Shown piece by piece: positions 1 through 7,450 of a DNA stretch of 20,724 bases (position 1 is the first letter of the stretch; each line of letters opens with the position of its first letter). The notes beneath the pieces are model-generated. The model made no database searches, was not told the origin of the DNA, and saw only the letters and a program-made list of their open reading frames with translations. Source of the stretch: SLRI01 sp964460465 (lineage in GTDB: Bacteria > Pseudomonadota > Alphaproteobacteria > Geminicoccales > Geminicoccaceae); NCBI GenBank assembly GCA_964460465.1, contig CAYWSB010000096.1, positions 1-20,724 of the forward strand. Direction: 5' to 3'. The position numbers and the translations under genes are program-made.

Positions 1-287
1 AGATGACCGCCGACGTCGCCCTCGATCCCGAGCTCATGGCCCTCTACCCGTTCTGCCGGCTGACCGGCCCGGCCAACGTGCTGATCATGCCGGCGCTGCA
101 CACCGCGCACATCTCGGCCAAGCTCCTGCAGCAGCTCGGCGGCGGCACGGTGATCGGCCCGCTGCTGATCGGCCTCGAGAAGCCGATCCAGATCGTGCCG
201 ATGAACGCCACGGTCTCCGACATGATCAATGTGGCGGCGCTGGCGGCCTACGAGGCGCATACCGCGGGCGAGCGCGCAGCGGGCTAG
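1..287 (+). CDS. maeB: NADP-dependent malic enzyme, MaeB type, C-terminal fragment
   Basis: Only the last ~95 codons are in the window; the gene enters from the left edge, so the ATG at base 3 is an internal Met rather than a start. The fragment matches the end of the phosphate acetyltransferase-like domain that follows the malic domain in MaeB enzymes. The diagnostic stretch is GPANVLIMPALHTAHISAKL, followed by LLQQLGGGTVIGPLLIGLEKP and a closing ATVSDMINVAALAAYEAH. In the family the malic domain oxidatively decarboxylates malate to pyruvate with NADP, and the PTA-like tail is regulatory (acetyl-CoA sensing) and catalytically inactive. A free-standing phosphotransacetylase (Pta) is the alternative, since its C-terminus is homologous, but the wording here is closer to MaeB. 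The gene ends with TAG at 285-287. Confidence 0.85.
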   Translation, partial: MTADVALDPELMALYPFCRLTGPANVLIMPALHTAHISAKLLQQLGGGTVIGPLLIGLEKPIQIVPMNATVSDMINVAALAAYEAHTAGERAAG

Positions 288-415
288 ATCCGGCGCGGTC
301 GGCAGCGGGCTGGCCGGGCGATGCCGGCGACCTGGCGGGGGGTGGTCTCGGCGCCGCCCGGCCGAGGACGGAGGCCGGCCCGCGCAGCGAGTTCCTGGCA
401 CCGGAGCCGACGCCG

Positions 416-1867
416 ATGACTCCCGATCTCATCAAGGCTCTCGTCGAGGCCGGTCAGCTCCTGCTCTCGGTGGTCATCGCTTCCGGCAGCGCCGTCTGGG
501 TCTTTCTCCAATGGCTGGACCAGAAGCGGGCCGAGGCCGCCAGGGAGCAGGAACGACGCGCCGAGGCCGCGAGGCAGGACGCGCTCAGGCTCGCACAGGA
601 GCGCGAGGCGGCGGCACAGCGCCGGACCCAGAATGCGGCCGAGCTCGTCCGGGCCTTCGGCGAGGCCAAGGACACGGAAGCGCGGATGTGGGCGGCCATG
701 GCGCTCTCCCTCTACCCCGACCACACCCTGCCGCTTCTGGCCATTGCCTTGGGCGAGATCGACGCGGCCGGGGCCTCGGGTGTCGAGACGGCCTTGACCT
801 CGCTCGGCACGCAGAGTCTGCCGGCGCTCGCCCGGATGAACCGGCTGGCGGCGTCTCAGGGAGAGGCCGTGACGGATGAGCCGGACGGCGGCGAGCCGTC
901 CGCGACCATCCTGCTCGACACGGGAGCGGCGGGTGTTTCCGCGACGCAGCGGCTGCAGCGGGTCAAGCGGGTGATGAACCAGATCATCGTCAACGCCGAG
1001 GCGGGCTCGCTCGCCGAGATCGATCTCGCGGACGTCGATCTTTCGGCCGCATGGTTCCGCGCGGCACGCCTCGAGCGGGCCAACTTCCGCAAGTGCCGGC
1101 TCGAGCAGGCGGACTTCACGCGCGCCGACCTGCGCGAGGCGAGCTTTCGCGGCGCGCTCCTGCAGAGAGCCCGGTTCACCCGGGCCCGGCTGGAGCAGGC
1201 CGATTTCACCGGTGCGGCGGGGCCGGCCGGCTTCGTCGCCGTACGCGCCCGCAATGCGACCTTCAAGGATGGCCGGCTGGCCGGCTCAGCCTTCGACGGC
1301 AGCCATCTCGAGGATGCCGATCTCGAGGCCGCCGATCTGTCCAACGCCTCCGTCCCCGGCGTCCAGCTCCACGGTGCCAGGCTCCGCAAGACCAGGCTCG
1401 ACCACGCCCGGGGCAGGGCCCTGAAGGTTTATGGTTCGACGCTGTCGCACGCGAGCCTGCGCGGCGCGCGGTTCCCGGAATCGGGCTGGTCGCGCACGGC
1501 CATCGACAACACCGCCATGACCGCGATCGATCTTGCCGGGGCGCGCCTGGCGAGCGGCCGGATCGTCAACTGCAATCTCGGCGGTGCAAAGCTCGTCGGC
1601 GCCCGGCTGACCGGGATGACGCTCGACCGCTGCCAGCTCGGCGGCGTCACCTTCGCGGGCGCGGTCCTCGAGGACTGCACGTTCCGCGACTGCGCCTTCA
1701 GCGCCACCTCGTTCGACGGTGCCACGCTGACCCGGGTGGCGTTCGCCGGGGCCAACACGCTCGCCGGGCGCCCGGTGACCTATGTGCAGGCCACGCTGGT
1801 CGACGTCACCTTTGCCGACGGGAGCGCCGCCGTGCGGCCCGAGGCGGCCCCGGTGCCCGACAGCTGA
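416..1867 (+). CDS. Membrane-anchored pentapeptide-repeat protein with coiled-coil stalk
   Basis: 483 residues. The ATG is preceded by GGAG at 403-406. The architecture is visible in order: one hydrophobic segment (about residues 10-32, ending VWVFLQWL); an Arg/Glu/Ala-rich coiled coil (about 36-75); an alpha-helical HEAT-like stretch (about 76-145, with AAELVRAFGEAKDTEARMWA); a low-complexity linker; and pentapeptide repeats from about 200 to 470 of the A(D/N)(L/F)xx type, such as ADLREASFRGA and LEDADLEAADLS. Pentapeptide domains fold into a right-handed quadrilateral beta-helix. Characterised members act by protein mimicry or scaffolding, but most have no known role. The single N-terminal membrane segment suggests inner-membrane anchoring with the repeats in the cytoplasm (inference). 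It lies alone between maeB and the ABC operon, so context gives no function. No enzyme motif was seen. Confidence 0.85.
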   Translation: MTPDLIKALVEAGQLLLSVVIASGSAVWVFLQWLDQKRAEAAREQERRAEAARQDALRLAQEREAAAQRRTQNAAELVRAFGEAKDTEARMWAAMALSLYPDHTLPLLAIALGEIDAAGASGVETALTSLGTQSLPALARMNRLAASQGEAVTDEPDGGEPSATILLDTGAAGVSATQRLQRVKRVMNQIIVNAEAGSLAEIDLADVDLSAAWFRAARLERANFRKCRLEQADFTRADLREASFRGALLQRARFTRARLEQADFTGAAGPAGFVAVRARNATFKDGRLAGSAFDGSHLEDADLEAADLSNASVPGVQLHGARLRKTRLDHARGRALKVYGSTLSHASLRGARFPESGWSRTAIDNTAMTAIDLAGARLASGRIVNCNLGGAKLVGARLTGMTLDRCQLGGVTFAGAVLEDCTFRDCAFSATSFDGATLTRVAFAGANTLAGRPVTYVQATLVDVTFADGSAAVRPEAAPVPDS

Positions 1868-1905
1868 GACGGCAGCAGACCCGACCGGCGCACCGCCGCG
1901 GCCGC

Positions 1906-1934
1906 TTGACACCGGCTCGGCGCATTTCTATCTT
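1906..1934 (+). promoter_or_regulatory. Sigma-70-type promoter of the ABC/OsmC operon
   Basis: TTGACA at 1906-1911, a 17-base spacer, then TATCTT at 1929-1934: a perfect -35 and a good -10 (4 of 6 bases) at ideal spacing. It sits in the only AT-rich patch of an otherwise GC-rich 140-base gap. Transcription would start near 1941, about 67 bases before the binding-protein ATG. The assignment rests on sequence match alone. Confidence 0.75.
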
Positions 1935-1946
1935 AAATCATCAAAA

Positions 1947-1979
1947 AGACAGTGTGAAAATAGAAAAATCACACGGTCT
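1947..1979. promoter_or_regulatory. Inverted repeat, candidate operator
   Basis: Left arm AGACAGTGTGA (1947-1957), an 11-base A-rich spacer, right arm TCACACGGTCT (1969-1979). The arms are complementary at 10 of 11 positions. The repeat begins a few bases after the predicted transcription start and ends 28 bases before the ATG, a classical place for a repressor operator. As RNA it could also fold into a hairpin, but no U-run follows, so an intrinsic terminator is unlikely. No regulator gene is adjacent, so the cognate factor is unknown. The TGTGA/TCACA half-sites recall CRP, but the spacing is wrong for a CRP site. Confidence 0.55.
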
Positions 1980-2007
1980 TTGTAGAACCACCCCGGAAGG
2001 ATCCGCC

Positions 2008-2991
2008 ATGCCGTCGATCTCCCGACGACTCGTCCTGGCTGCCGCTGCCGTCGCGACCCTGCTGCACGGCGCGCCAAGGGCGGTCGAGGCCGCCGGCATC
2101 GACGAGCTCAGGCTCGACTGGGCCTTCTACAACCCGGTGAGCCTCGTGCTCAAGGACCAGGGGCTGGTCGAGGCGGCCTTCGCCGACGACGGCATCGGCG
2201 TGCGCTGGGTGCAGTCGCACGGCTCCAACAAGGCGCTCGAGTTCCTCAGTGCCGATGCCATCCATTTCGGCTCGACCGCCGGCGCCGCGGCACTGGTCGG
2301 CCGGATCAACGGCAACCCGATCAAGTCGATCTACGTCTATTCGCGGCCGGAGTGGACGGCCCTGGTCACCGGTGCCGACAGCGGCATCGCGAGTGTCGAA
2401 GACCTCGCCGGCAAGTCGGTCGCGGTCACCCGCGGCACCGACCCGCACATCTTCCTGATGCGCGCGCTCGCCGATGCCGGGCTCTCCGACCGCGACGTCC
2501 GCTTCGTCCTGCTGCAGCACGCGGACGGCCGGGCCGCCCTGCTGCGCGGCGACGTCGACGCCTGGGCCGGCCTCGACCCGATGATGGCCTCGGCCGAGCT
2601 CGAGGACGGTGCGCGCCTCTTCTTCCGCAAGCCCGAGGCCAACACCTGGGGGATCCTCAACGTCCGCGAGGAGTTCGCGGCCGAGCATCCGGAGATCATC
2701 GAGCGGGTCCTGGCCCTCTACGAGCAGGCCCGTCTCTGGGCGCTCGAGCATCCCGACGAGCTGGCGGCACTGCTCGCCCGCGAGGCGCGCATCCCGATCG
2801 AGGTCGCCAAGAAGCAGCTCGAGGAGCGCACCGAGCTGACCCACAACCGGATCGGCGACGCCCAGCGCGCCTCGATCCTCGAGGCCGGCCTCGCGCTGCA
2901 GAAGGCCGGGGTCGTCGAGGCTTCGGTCGACGTCGAGGCGATGGTCGACAGCCTGCTCGACCCGCGCTTCTCGACGGCGCTGGGCAACTGA
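2008..2991 (+). CDS. ABC transporter substrate-binding protein, SsuA/TauA/NrtA-like
   Basis: 327 residues. The start is the ATG at 2008, 11 bases after an AAGG core (1997-2000). The N-terminus has a signal peptide with SRRLVLAAAAV, which could be a twin-arginine signal, and probable cleavage near the AVEA-AG boundary (about residue 28). The mature protein follows the SsuA-like/NMT1 pattern: LRLDWAFYNPVSLVLKDQG near the N-terminus, a substrate-pocket segment HFGSTAGAAAL, and VEDLAGKSVAVTRGTDPHIF and DVDAWAGLDPMMA in the second lobe. Family members bind aliphatic sulfonates, taurine, nitrate or thiamine precursors in the periplasm and deliver them to a two-component ABC core. Permease and ATPase genes follow immediately. 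The ligand cannot be assigned from sequence; a sulfonate or other small organic anion is the most likely class. Confidence 0.85.
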   Translation: MPSISRRLVLAAAAVATLLHGAPRAVEAAGIDELRLDWAFYNPVSLVLKDQGLVEAAFADDGIGVRWVQSHGSNKALEFLSADAIHFGSTAGAAALVGRINGNPIKSIYVYSRPEWTALVTGADSGIASVEDLAGKSVAVTRGTDPHIFLMRALADAGLSDRDVRFVLLQHADGRAALLRGDVDAWAGLDPMMASAELEDGARLFFRKPEANTWGILNVREEFAAEHPEIIERVLALYEQARLWALEHPDELAALLAREARIPIEVAKKQLEERTELTHNRIGDAQRASILEAGLALQKAGVVEASVDVEAMVDSLLDPRFSTALGN

Positions 2992-3011
2992 GCGCCGCCG
3001 CCGCCGACACC

Positions 3012-3872
3012 TTGCGGGACCAGGCGTCGATCGACCCGGCCGCGGCCGCGCGTGCCGCCACGACCGCCGGCACGCGGCGGCCGGCCGGCGGCGCGCCCGG
3101 CCGGCGACTCGCCTGGCACGGCCCGCTCCTCGGCCTCGCGGTCCCGGCGCTGCTGGCGCTCCTCTGGGAGGCGGCCGTCGCCCTCGGCCTGGTCTCGCGC
3201 CGGCTGATGCCGCCACCGAGCCAGATCGCCGCCACCCTGACCCAGCTTGCCGTCGCGGGCGATCTCTGGCTGCATGTCGCCACCACCACCTGGCGGGTCG
3301 GCGTGGGCTTCCTGCTCGGCACCGTGGCCGGCACGGTCGTCGGCGCCCTGGCCGGCTACTCGGCCCTCGCCCGCCAGCTCCTCGACCCGACGCTGCAGGG
3401 CCTGCGCGCGGTGCCGTCGATCGCCTGGGTGCCGCTGTTCATCCTCTGGCTCGGCATCTTCGAGGAATCGAAGGTGGCGCTGATCGCGACGGGCGTCTTC
3501 TTCCCGGTCTATCTCGGCGTCATGGGCGAGATCCTCTCGGTCGACCGCAAGATCGTCGAGGTCGGCCGCGTCTTCCGCCTCTCCGGTCCGGCGCTGGTCC
3601 GCCGCATTCTGCTGCCCGCCATCCTCCCGGCCTACGTCCTGGCGCTGCGCGCCGGCCTGGGCCTGGGGTGGATGTTCGTCGTCGCCGCCGAGTTCATGGG
3701 TGCCGCGGAGGGCCTGGGCTACCTCCTCGTCGACGGTCAGCAGCTCGGCAAGCCCGACCAGATCATCGCCGCGATTCTCACCTTCGCCGTGCTCGGCAAG
3801 CTCTCCGACGCCGTGCTGGTCGCCGCCACCCGCCCGTTCCTGCGCTGGCAGGACGTGGCCCCGGGCCGCTAG
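3012..3872 (+). CDS. ABC transporter permease, SsuC/TauC-like
   Basis: 286 residues if started at TTG 3012. This frame has no ATG or GTG between the upstream gene's stop and the first membrane helix; the first ATG (RRLMPPPS) lies after that helix and would delete it. TTG 3012, or CTG 2988 straddling the upstream stop, are the only sensible starts. The protein has about six hydrophobic segments and the binding-protein-dependent permease domain. The EAA loop is near FRLSGPALVRRILLPAILPA and docks with the ATPase; the typical ending WMFVVAAEFMGAAEGLGYL follows. It forms the inner-membrane channel of the importer with the genes on either side. The ATPase gene begins 9 bases after its stop. Function is secure, the exact start is not. 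Confidence 0.8.
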   Translation: MRDQASIDPAAAARAATTAGTRRPAGGAPGRRLAWHGPLLGLAVPALLALLWEAAVALGLVSRRLMPPPSQIAATLTQLAVAGDLWLHVATTTWRVGVGFLLGTVAGTVVGALAGYSALARQLLDPTLQGLRAVPSIAWVPLFILWLGIFEESKVALIATGVFFPVYLGVMGEILSVDRKIVEVGRVFRLSGPALVRRILLPAILPAYVLALRAGLGLGWMFVVAAEFMGAAEGLGYLLVDGQQLGKPDQIIAAILTFAVLGKLSDAVLVAATRPFLRWQDVAPGR

Positions 3873-3881
3873 ACCGCCGCC

Positions 3882-4664
3882 ATGCTGCAATTCGACCAGC
3901 TCGACAAGACCTACCCCAACGGCACGCATGCCCTCGAGCGGATCGACCTCGAGCTCGCGGCCGGCGAGCTGGTCGCCGTGATCGGCGGCTCGGGTTGCGG
4001 CAAGTCCACCCTCCTCCGCCTCGCCGCCGGGCTCGACCGCCCGACCGGGGGCCGCGTGCTGCTCGACGGCACGCCGATCACGGCCCCGCACCCCGCGGTC
4101 GGCATGGTCTTCCAGGAGCCGCGCCTGCTGCCCTGGCTCACTATCGGCGACAACATCGCCTTCGGCATCGACGACCTGCCCCGGGCCGAGCGACAGGAGC
4201 GCGTCGCCCGGGCGCTCGAGCGCATCGGCCTCGACGGCTACGAGCAAGCCTGGCCGCGCGAGCTCTCGGGCGGCCAGGCGCAGCGCGTCGCCATCGCCCG
4301 GGCGCTGGTCGCCCGCCCCAAGGTCATCCTGCTCGACGAGCCCTTCTCGGCGCTGGACGCCTTCACCCGGGCGGCGCTGCAGACCGCACTCCTCGACCTC
4401 TGGGCCGCCTCGCGCCCGACCCTGGTGATCGTCACCCACGACGTCGAGGAGGCCGTCATCCTCGCCGACCGCGTGGTCGTGATGCAGCCCGAGCCCGGCC
4501 GGGTCTTCACCGAGATTCGGGTCGACCTGCCGCGCCCCCGCCGCCGCCTCGACGACGCCTTCATTGCGGTCGAGCGCCGCGTGCTGCATGCGCTCGACGG
4601 CTCGCTCAGCCTCGCCCGCCAGCGCGCCAGCAGCCAGGCCAATGTCGCTGCCGGCGGCTGGTGA
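3882..4664 (+). CDS. ABC transporter ATP-binding protein, SsuB/TauB-like
   Basis: 260 residues, complete ABC ATPase. Walker A is GGSGCGKST (residues 35-43), the Q-loop Gln is in VFQEPRLLPW (Q78), the signature is LSGGQ (128-132), Walker B is VILLDEP (148-154) with SALD as the D-loop, and the switch His is in VTHDVEEAV (H186). The VFQEPRLLPW wording is typical of the nitrate/sulfonate/taurine importer ATPases. It hydrolyses ATP on the cytoplasmic face to drive import through the upstream permease. It starts 9 bases after the permease stop, within the same operon, and an OsmC-family gene follows after 33 bases. Confidence 0.9.
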   Translation: MLQFDQLDKTYPNGTHALERIDLELAAGELVAVIGGSGCGKSTLLRLAAGLDRPTGGRVLLDGTPITAPHPAVGMVFQEPRLLPWLTIGDNIAFGIDDLPRAERQERVARALERIGLDGYEQAWPRELSGGQAQRVAIARALVARPKVILLDEPFSALDAFTRAALQTALLDLWAASRPTLVIVTHDVEEAVILADRVVVMQPEPGRVFTEIRVDLPRPRRRLDDAFIAVERRVLHALDGSLSLARQRASSQANVAAGGW

Positions 4665-4697
4665 GCCGACCCCCCTTTTTCGACAAGAGGACCAACG

Positions 4698-5210
4698 ATG
4701 CTCGACGCCGACGCCCTCCGCGCGCTGCAGGCCCCGCTCAAGGCCCGCTACAAGGACGACCCCGACGCCGCCCTGATCACCCTCAAGGCCAAGGGCCACA
4801 TCGACGACCAGGCGATCGCCTGCAAGGTCGAGACCGGCCGGGCGATGCAGACCGCCGGCCTGCACCCGGCGACGGGCGGCAGCGGCCTCGAGCTCTGCTC
4901 CGGCGACATGCTGCTCGAGGCCCTGGTCGCCTGCGCCGGGGTGACGCTCAAGGCCGTGGCCACGGCGCTCGGCATCGAGCTGCACGCCGCCGAGGTCACC
5001 GCCGAGGGCGACCTCGACTTCCGTGGCACGCTCGGCGTCGACCGCGAGGCGCCGGTCGGCTTCCGCGCCATCCGACTGCGCTTCGACGTCCGCACCGATG
5101 TGCCGCAGGACAAGCTCGACGCCCTCCTGAAGCTCACCGAGCGCTACTGCGTGGTCTTCCAGACCCTCGACAAGCGCCCGGAGCTCTCGGTCAGGCTGGA
5201 CAGGATCTAG
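4698..5210 (+). CDS. OsmC-family protein
   Basis: 170 residues, full length for the OsmC/Ohr superfamily. The Shine-Dalgarno AAGAGGA ends 7 bases before the ATG. The two redox cysteines of the family are visible: C79 in LLEALVACAGVTLK and C151 in TERYCVVFQTL. Homodimeric OsmC and Ohr proteins reduce organic or fatty-acid hydroperoxides using this pair in the cytoplasm, and related members act in thiol or sulfur stress. It is placed 33 bases after the ABC ATPase and is probably co-transcribed, so it may handle a reactive product of the imported compound (inference). Its last 20 bases overlap the 3' end of the convergent gene on the minus strand. It could equally be a general stress protein unrelated to the transporter. 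Confidence 0.85.
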   Translation: MLDADALRALQAPLKARYKDDPDAALITLKAKGHIDDQAIACKVETGRAMQTAGLHPATGGSGLELCSGDMLLEALVACAGVTLKAVATALGIELHAAEVTAEGDLDFRGTLGVDREAPVGFRAIRLRFDVRTDVPQDKLDALLKLTERYCVVFQTLDKRPELSVRLDRI

Positions 5211-5988
5211 CCGCGGCCGTGCGGCGCTTCGGCTCGAGGAGCACCGGCGGCCGGCGCTCGGCCGCCGCCTTGAACAGCGAGAACGTCTGATTGACGTAGT
5301 TGACCGCGCCCGAGATCAGGTCGAGATACTCCTGCAGCTCGGGCGTTCGCGCCGCCTCGATCAGCTGCACCGGCCGGTCGGCGGGCTCGGTCTCGAACAG
5401 GCAGTAGAACAGCGGCTCGCCCCGGCTGAGCCTGATGTCCTTGGCCGGCTCGTGCCACTCGAACGCCCACATCAACGGCCGCGGCCAGACATGGATCGGG
5501 AACCGCCCGCCGAAGATCGTTCCCGGCAGCTGCTCCTGGCGGTAGTGCATGAAGGGCGCCACTTGGCTCATGAACACCGGCTCGTCGGCGAGGAAGATGT
5601 ACGGCAGCGACACCTGGATCGTCGGTCGGTCGGGGTAGCGCCACTCGGCCTCGCTGGTGACGTGCAGGTGCTGGCTGAGCTTCGCCGGGCGCACCGGCGA
5701 GGCGTCGCCGAGCATGTTCTGCACCGCCGGCTGCCCCTCCTTGCCGCGCACGAAACGCAGGTGCAGGTCGAACGGGCACGGCACCGCGAAGTAGCGCGTC
5801 TCCATGTTGATGACGGCCGGGCAGCGGCTCGCCGACTTCGCATGCTGCTTCGACATCTCGGTGGAGCGGATGCGCTCGGGCGGCGCGAAGACGACGCCCG
5901 CCTTGTCCTCGGCCAGGAGCCAGCCGACCCGCACCGGCCCCGACCGCGGCTCATGCTCGGGGCGGTCGAACACCACATCGATCCGCAT
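5191..5988 (-). CDS. Conserved-looking protein of unknown function
   Basis: 265 residues starting at the ATG whose complement is 5986-5988; GAGGGGA lies 8 bases upstream and supports this start. The open frame extends much further upstream, but that part lies antisense to the racemase gene and reads as shadow. I do not recognise the family. It is soluble, with no signal peptide or membrane helix. It is rich in aromatics and prolines, with notable segments INMETRYFAVPCPFDLHLRF, YIFLADEPVFMSQVAPFMHY and FPIHVWPRPLMWAFEWH, and a basic tail. The dense conserved-type Trp/Phe/His/Pro pattern suggests a structured domain. Codon use is strongly GC at third positions, as expected for a real gene. It is divergent from the racemase-type gene, sharing a 348-base spacer, and may be co-regulated with it. 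Confidence 0.7.
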   Translation of the reverse strand: MRIDVVFDRPEHEPRSGPVRVGWLLAEDKAGVVFAPPERIRSTEMSKQHAKSASRCPAVINMETRYFAVPCPFDLHLRFVRGKEGQPAVQNMLGDASPVRPAKLSQHLHVTSEAEWRYPDRPTIQVSLPYIFLADEPVFMSQVAPFMHYRQEQLPGTIFGGRFPIHVWPRPLMWAFEWHEPAKDIRLSRGEPLFYCLFETEPADRPVQLIEAARTPELQEYLDLISGAVNYVNQTFSLFKAAAERRPPVLLEPKRRTAAARSCPA

Positions 5989-6336
5989 GCGCCAAATCCC
6001 CTCATGCCAGAAGTCCGGCAGCCGCCGCGGCGGCACCGGGCCGGGCGAGCCGCGATCGTCGACCCGCCGCCCGCCGCCGGGGAGCGCGCGGCCCGGACCT
6101 GGACGGTGGCACCGCCACGGGCGCGCGTCGACAGCCCTCGACGGCGCCACGATAAGCCGTCGATTGGACCGATTGCCAGGCATTTCAACCATACGGCGGC
6201 CACACCGGGCGTCCGCCGGGCGCCCCCTGCCGTTCGCCCGGCAGCTCCTGCCCCGGCGCTGCCGCGGCCGGCCTGGACAACGGCGGAGCTCGCCGGCAAG
6301 CCTGTCGCGTCCATCGCATGAAGGGGGAGACCAGCC
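5989..6336. other. Divergent intergenic region with leader hairpin
   Basis: 348 bases between the unknown minus-strand gene and the racemase-type gene. No convincing gene is seen. A perfect 8-bp inverted repeat, GCCGGGCG (6215-6222) and CGCCCGGC (6235-6242) with a 12-base loop, lies about 95 bases upstream of the racemase ATG and could be a leader hairpin. The motif CGATTG occurs twice (6161-6166 and 6170-6175), spaced 9 bases apart, in the least GC-rich part, where promoters would be expected. No -35/-10 pair is good enough to name. Confidence 0.4.
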
Positions 6337-7428
6337 ATGCCGGCCATCACGTCCATCGAGCCCGGGTTCTACCGCATCCCGCTGCCCGAGGTGCTGAGCG
6401 ACAGCACCCACGGCGAGATGCGCGCCTTCGAGCTCGTCACCTGCCGGGTGCGCGACGCCGACGGGGCCGAAGGTGTCGGCTACACCTTCACCGTCGGCCG
6501 CAACGGCGGGGCGGTCATGGACACCCTCGCCCGCGAGATCGTCGAGCTGGCGGCGGGCCACGACGCGGACCGGATCGAGCGGCTCTGGAACCACGTCTGG
6601 TGGGCCACCCACTACGGCGGCCGCGGCGGCCCCACGGTTCTCGCCCTTTCCGCCTTCGACACGGCGCTTTGGGACCTCAAGGCGCGGCGAGCCGGCCTGC
6701 CGTTGTGGAAGCTGCTCGGCGGCAACGATGCCCGCGTCTCCTGCTACGCCGGCGGCATCGACCTCGACCTGCCGCTCGACGCCCTCTTGCGGCAGACCGA
6801 CGGCAACCTCGCCAAGGGCTTCCGGGCGATCAAGATGAAGGTCGGCAGCCCGGATCTTGGCCGCGACGTCGAGCGCGTGCGGGCGATGCGCGAGCACCTG
6901 GGCCAGGGCTTCCCGCTCATGGTCGACGCCAACATGAAATGGACCCAGGACCAGGCGATCCGCGCCGCGCGCGCCTTCCTGCCCTTCGACCTCACCTGGC
7001 TCGAGGAGCCGATCGCCCCCGACGACATGGCCGGTCACGCCCGCGTCGCCCGGGAAGGCGGCGTCCCGATCGCCGCGGGCGAGAACCTCAGGACGCTCTG
7101 GGACTTCCGCCACCTGGTCGCGTCCGGCGGGGCGACCTGGCCCGAGCCCGACGTCACCAATTGCGGCGGCGTCACGCCGTTCATGAAGATCTGCCACCTC
7201 GCCGAGGCCTTCAACCTGCCGGTCACCAGCCACGGGGCGCACGACGTCACCGTCCACCTCCTCGCCGCCTGCCCCAACGGCCGGTTCCTCGAGGCGCACG
7301 GCTTCGGCCTCGAGCGCTATATCGAGCACCCACTGGTGATCGAGGACGGCATGGCCGTGGCCCCAGACCGCCCCGGCCACGGCATCGTCTTCGACTGGGC
7401 GGGGCTGCGGTCGCTCGCCGCTGCCTGA
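6337..7428 (+). CDS. Mandelate racemase/muconate lactonizing enzyme family protein
   Basis: 363 residues, full length for the enolase superfamily. An AGGGGGAGA Shine-Dalgarno precedes the ATG. The catalytic set of the mandelate racemase subgroup is present: the KxK pair K166/K168 in AIKMKVG, metal ligands D197 (MVDANMKW), E223 (WLEEPI) and E249 (AAGEN), and the His-Asp dyad D272 (PEPDVTNCGG) with H299 (VTSHGAH). E319 is in the expected place after FLEA. These enzymes abstract a proton alpha to a carboxylate with Mg2+; members racemise mandelate or dehydrate sugar acids such as galactonate or gluconate. The complete dyad argues for an active racemase or acid-sugar dehydratase, but the substrate cannot be read from sequence. 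Neighbours do not form a recognisable sugar pathway. Confidence 0.88.
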   Translation: MPAITSIEPGFYRIPLPEVLSDSTHGEMRAFELVTCRVRDADGAEGVGYTFTVGRNGGAVMDTLAREIVELAAGHDADRIERLWNHVWWATHYGGRGGPTVLALSAFDTALWDLKARRAGLPLWKLLGGNDARVSCYAGGIDLDLPLDALLRQTDGNLAKGFRAIKMKVGSPDLGRDVERVRAMREHLGQGFPLMVDANMKWTQDQAIRAARAFLPFDLTWLEEPIAPDDMAGHARVAREGGVPIAAGENLRTLWDFRHLVASGGATWPEPDVTNCGGVTPFMKICHLAEAFNLPVTSHGAHDVTVHLLAACPNGRFLEAHGFGLERYIEHPLVIEDGMAVAPDRPGHGIVFDWAGLRSLAAA

Positions 7429-7450
7429 GGCACATGGCCCGCCGGCCGAC

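Noticed and set aside
1947..1979. CRP/FNR binding site reading of the TGTGA/TCACA half-sites
   Set aside because: The half-sites are 11 bases apart rather than 6, and the site lies downstream of the predicted start, not at an activator position.
2718..4985. 755-codon minus-strand open frame across the ABC operon
   Set aside because: Low-complexity Gly/Asp/Glu-rich mirror of three well-supported plus-strand genes, caused by the high GC content.
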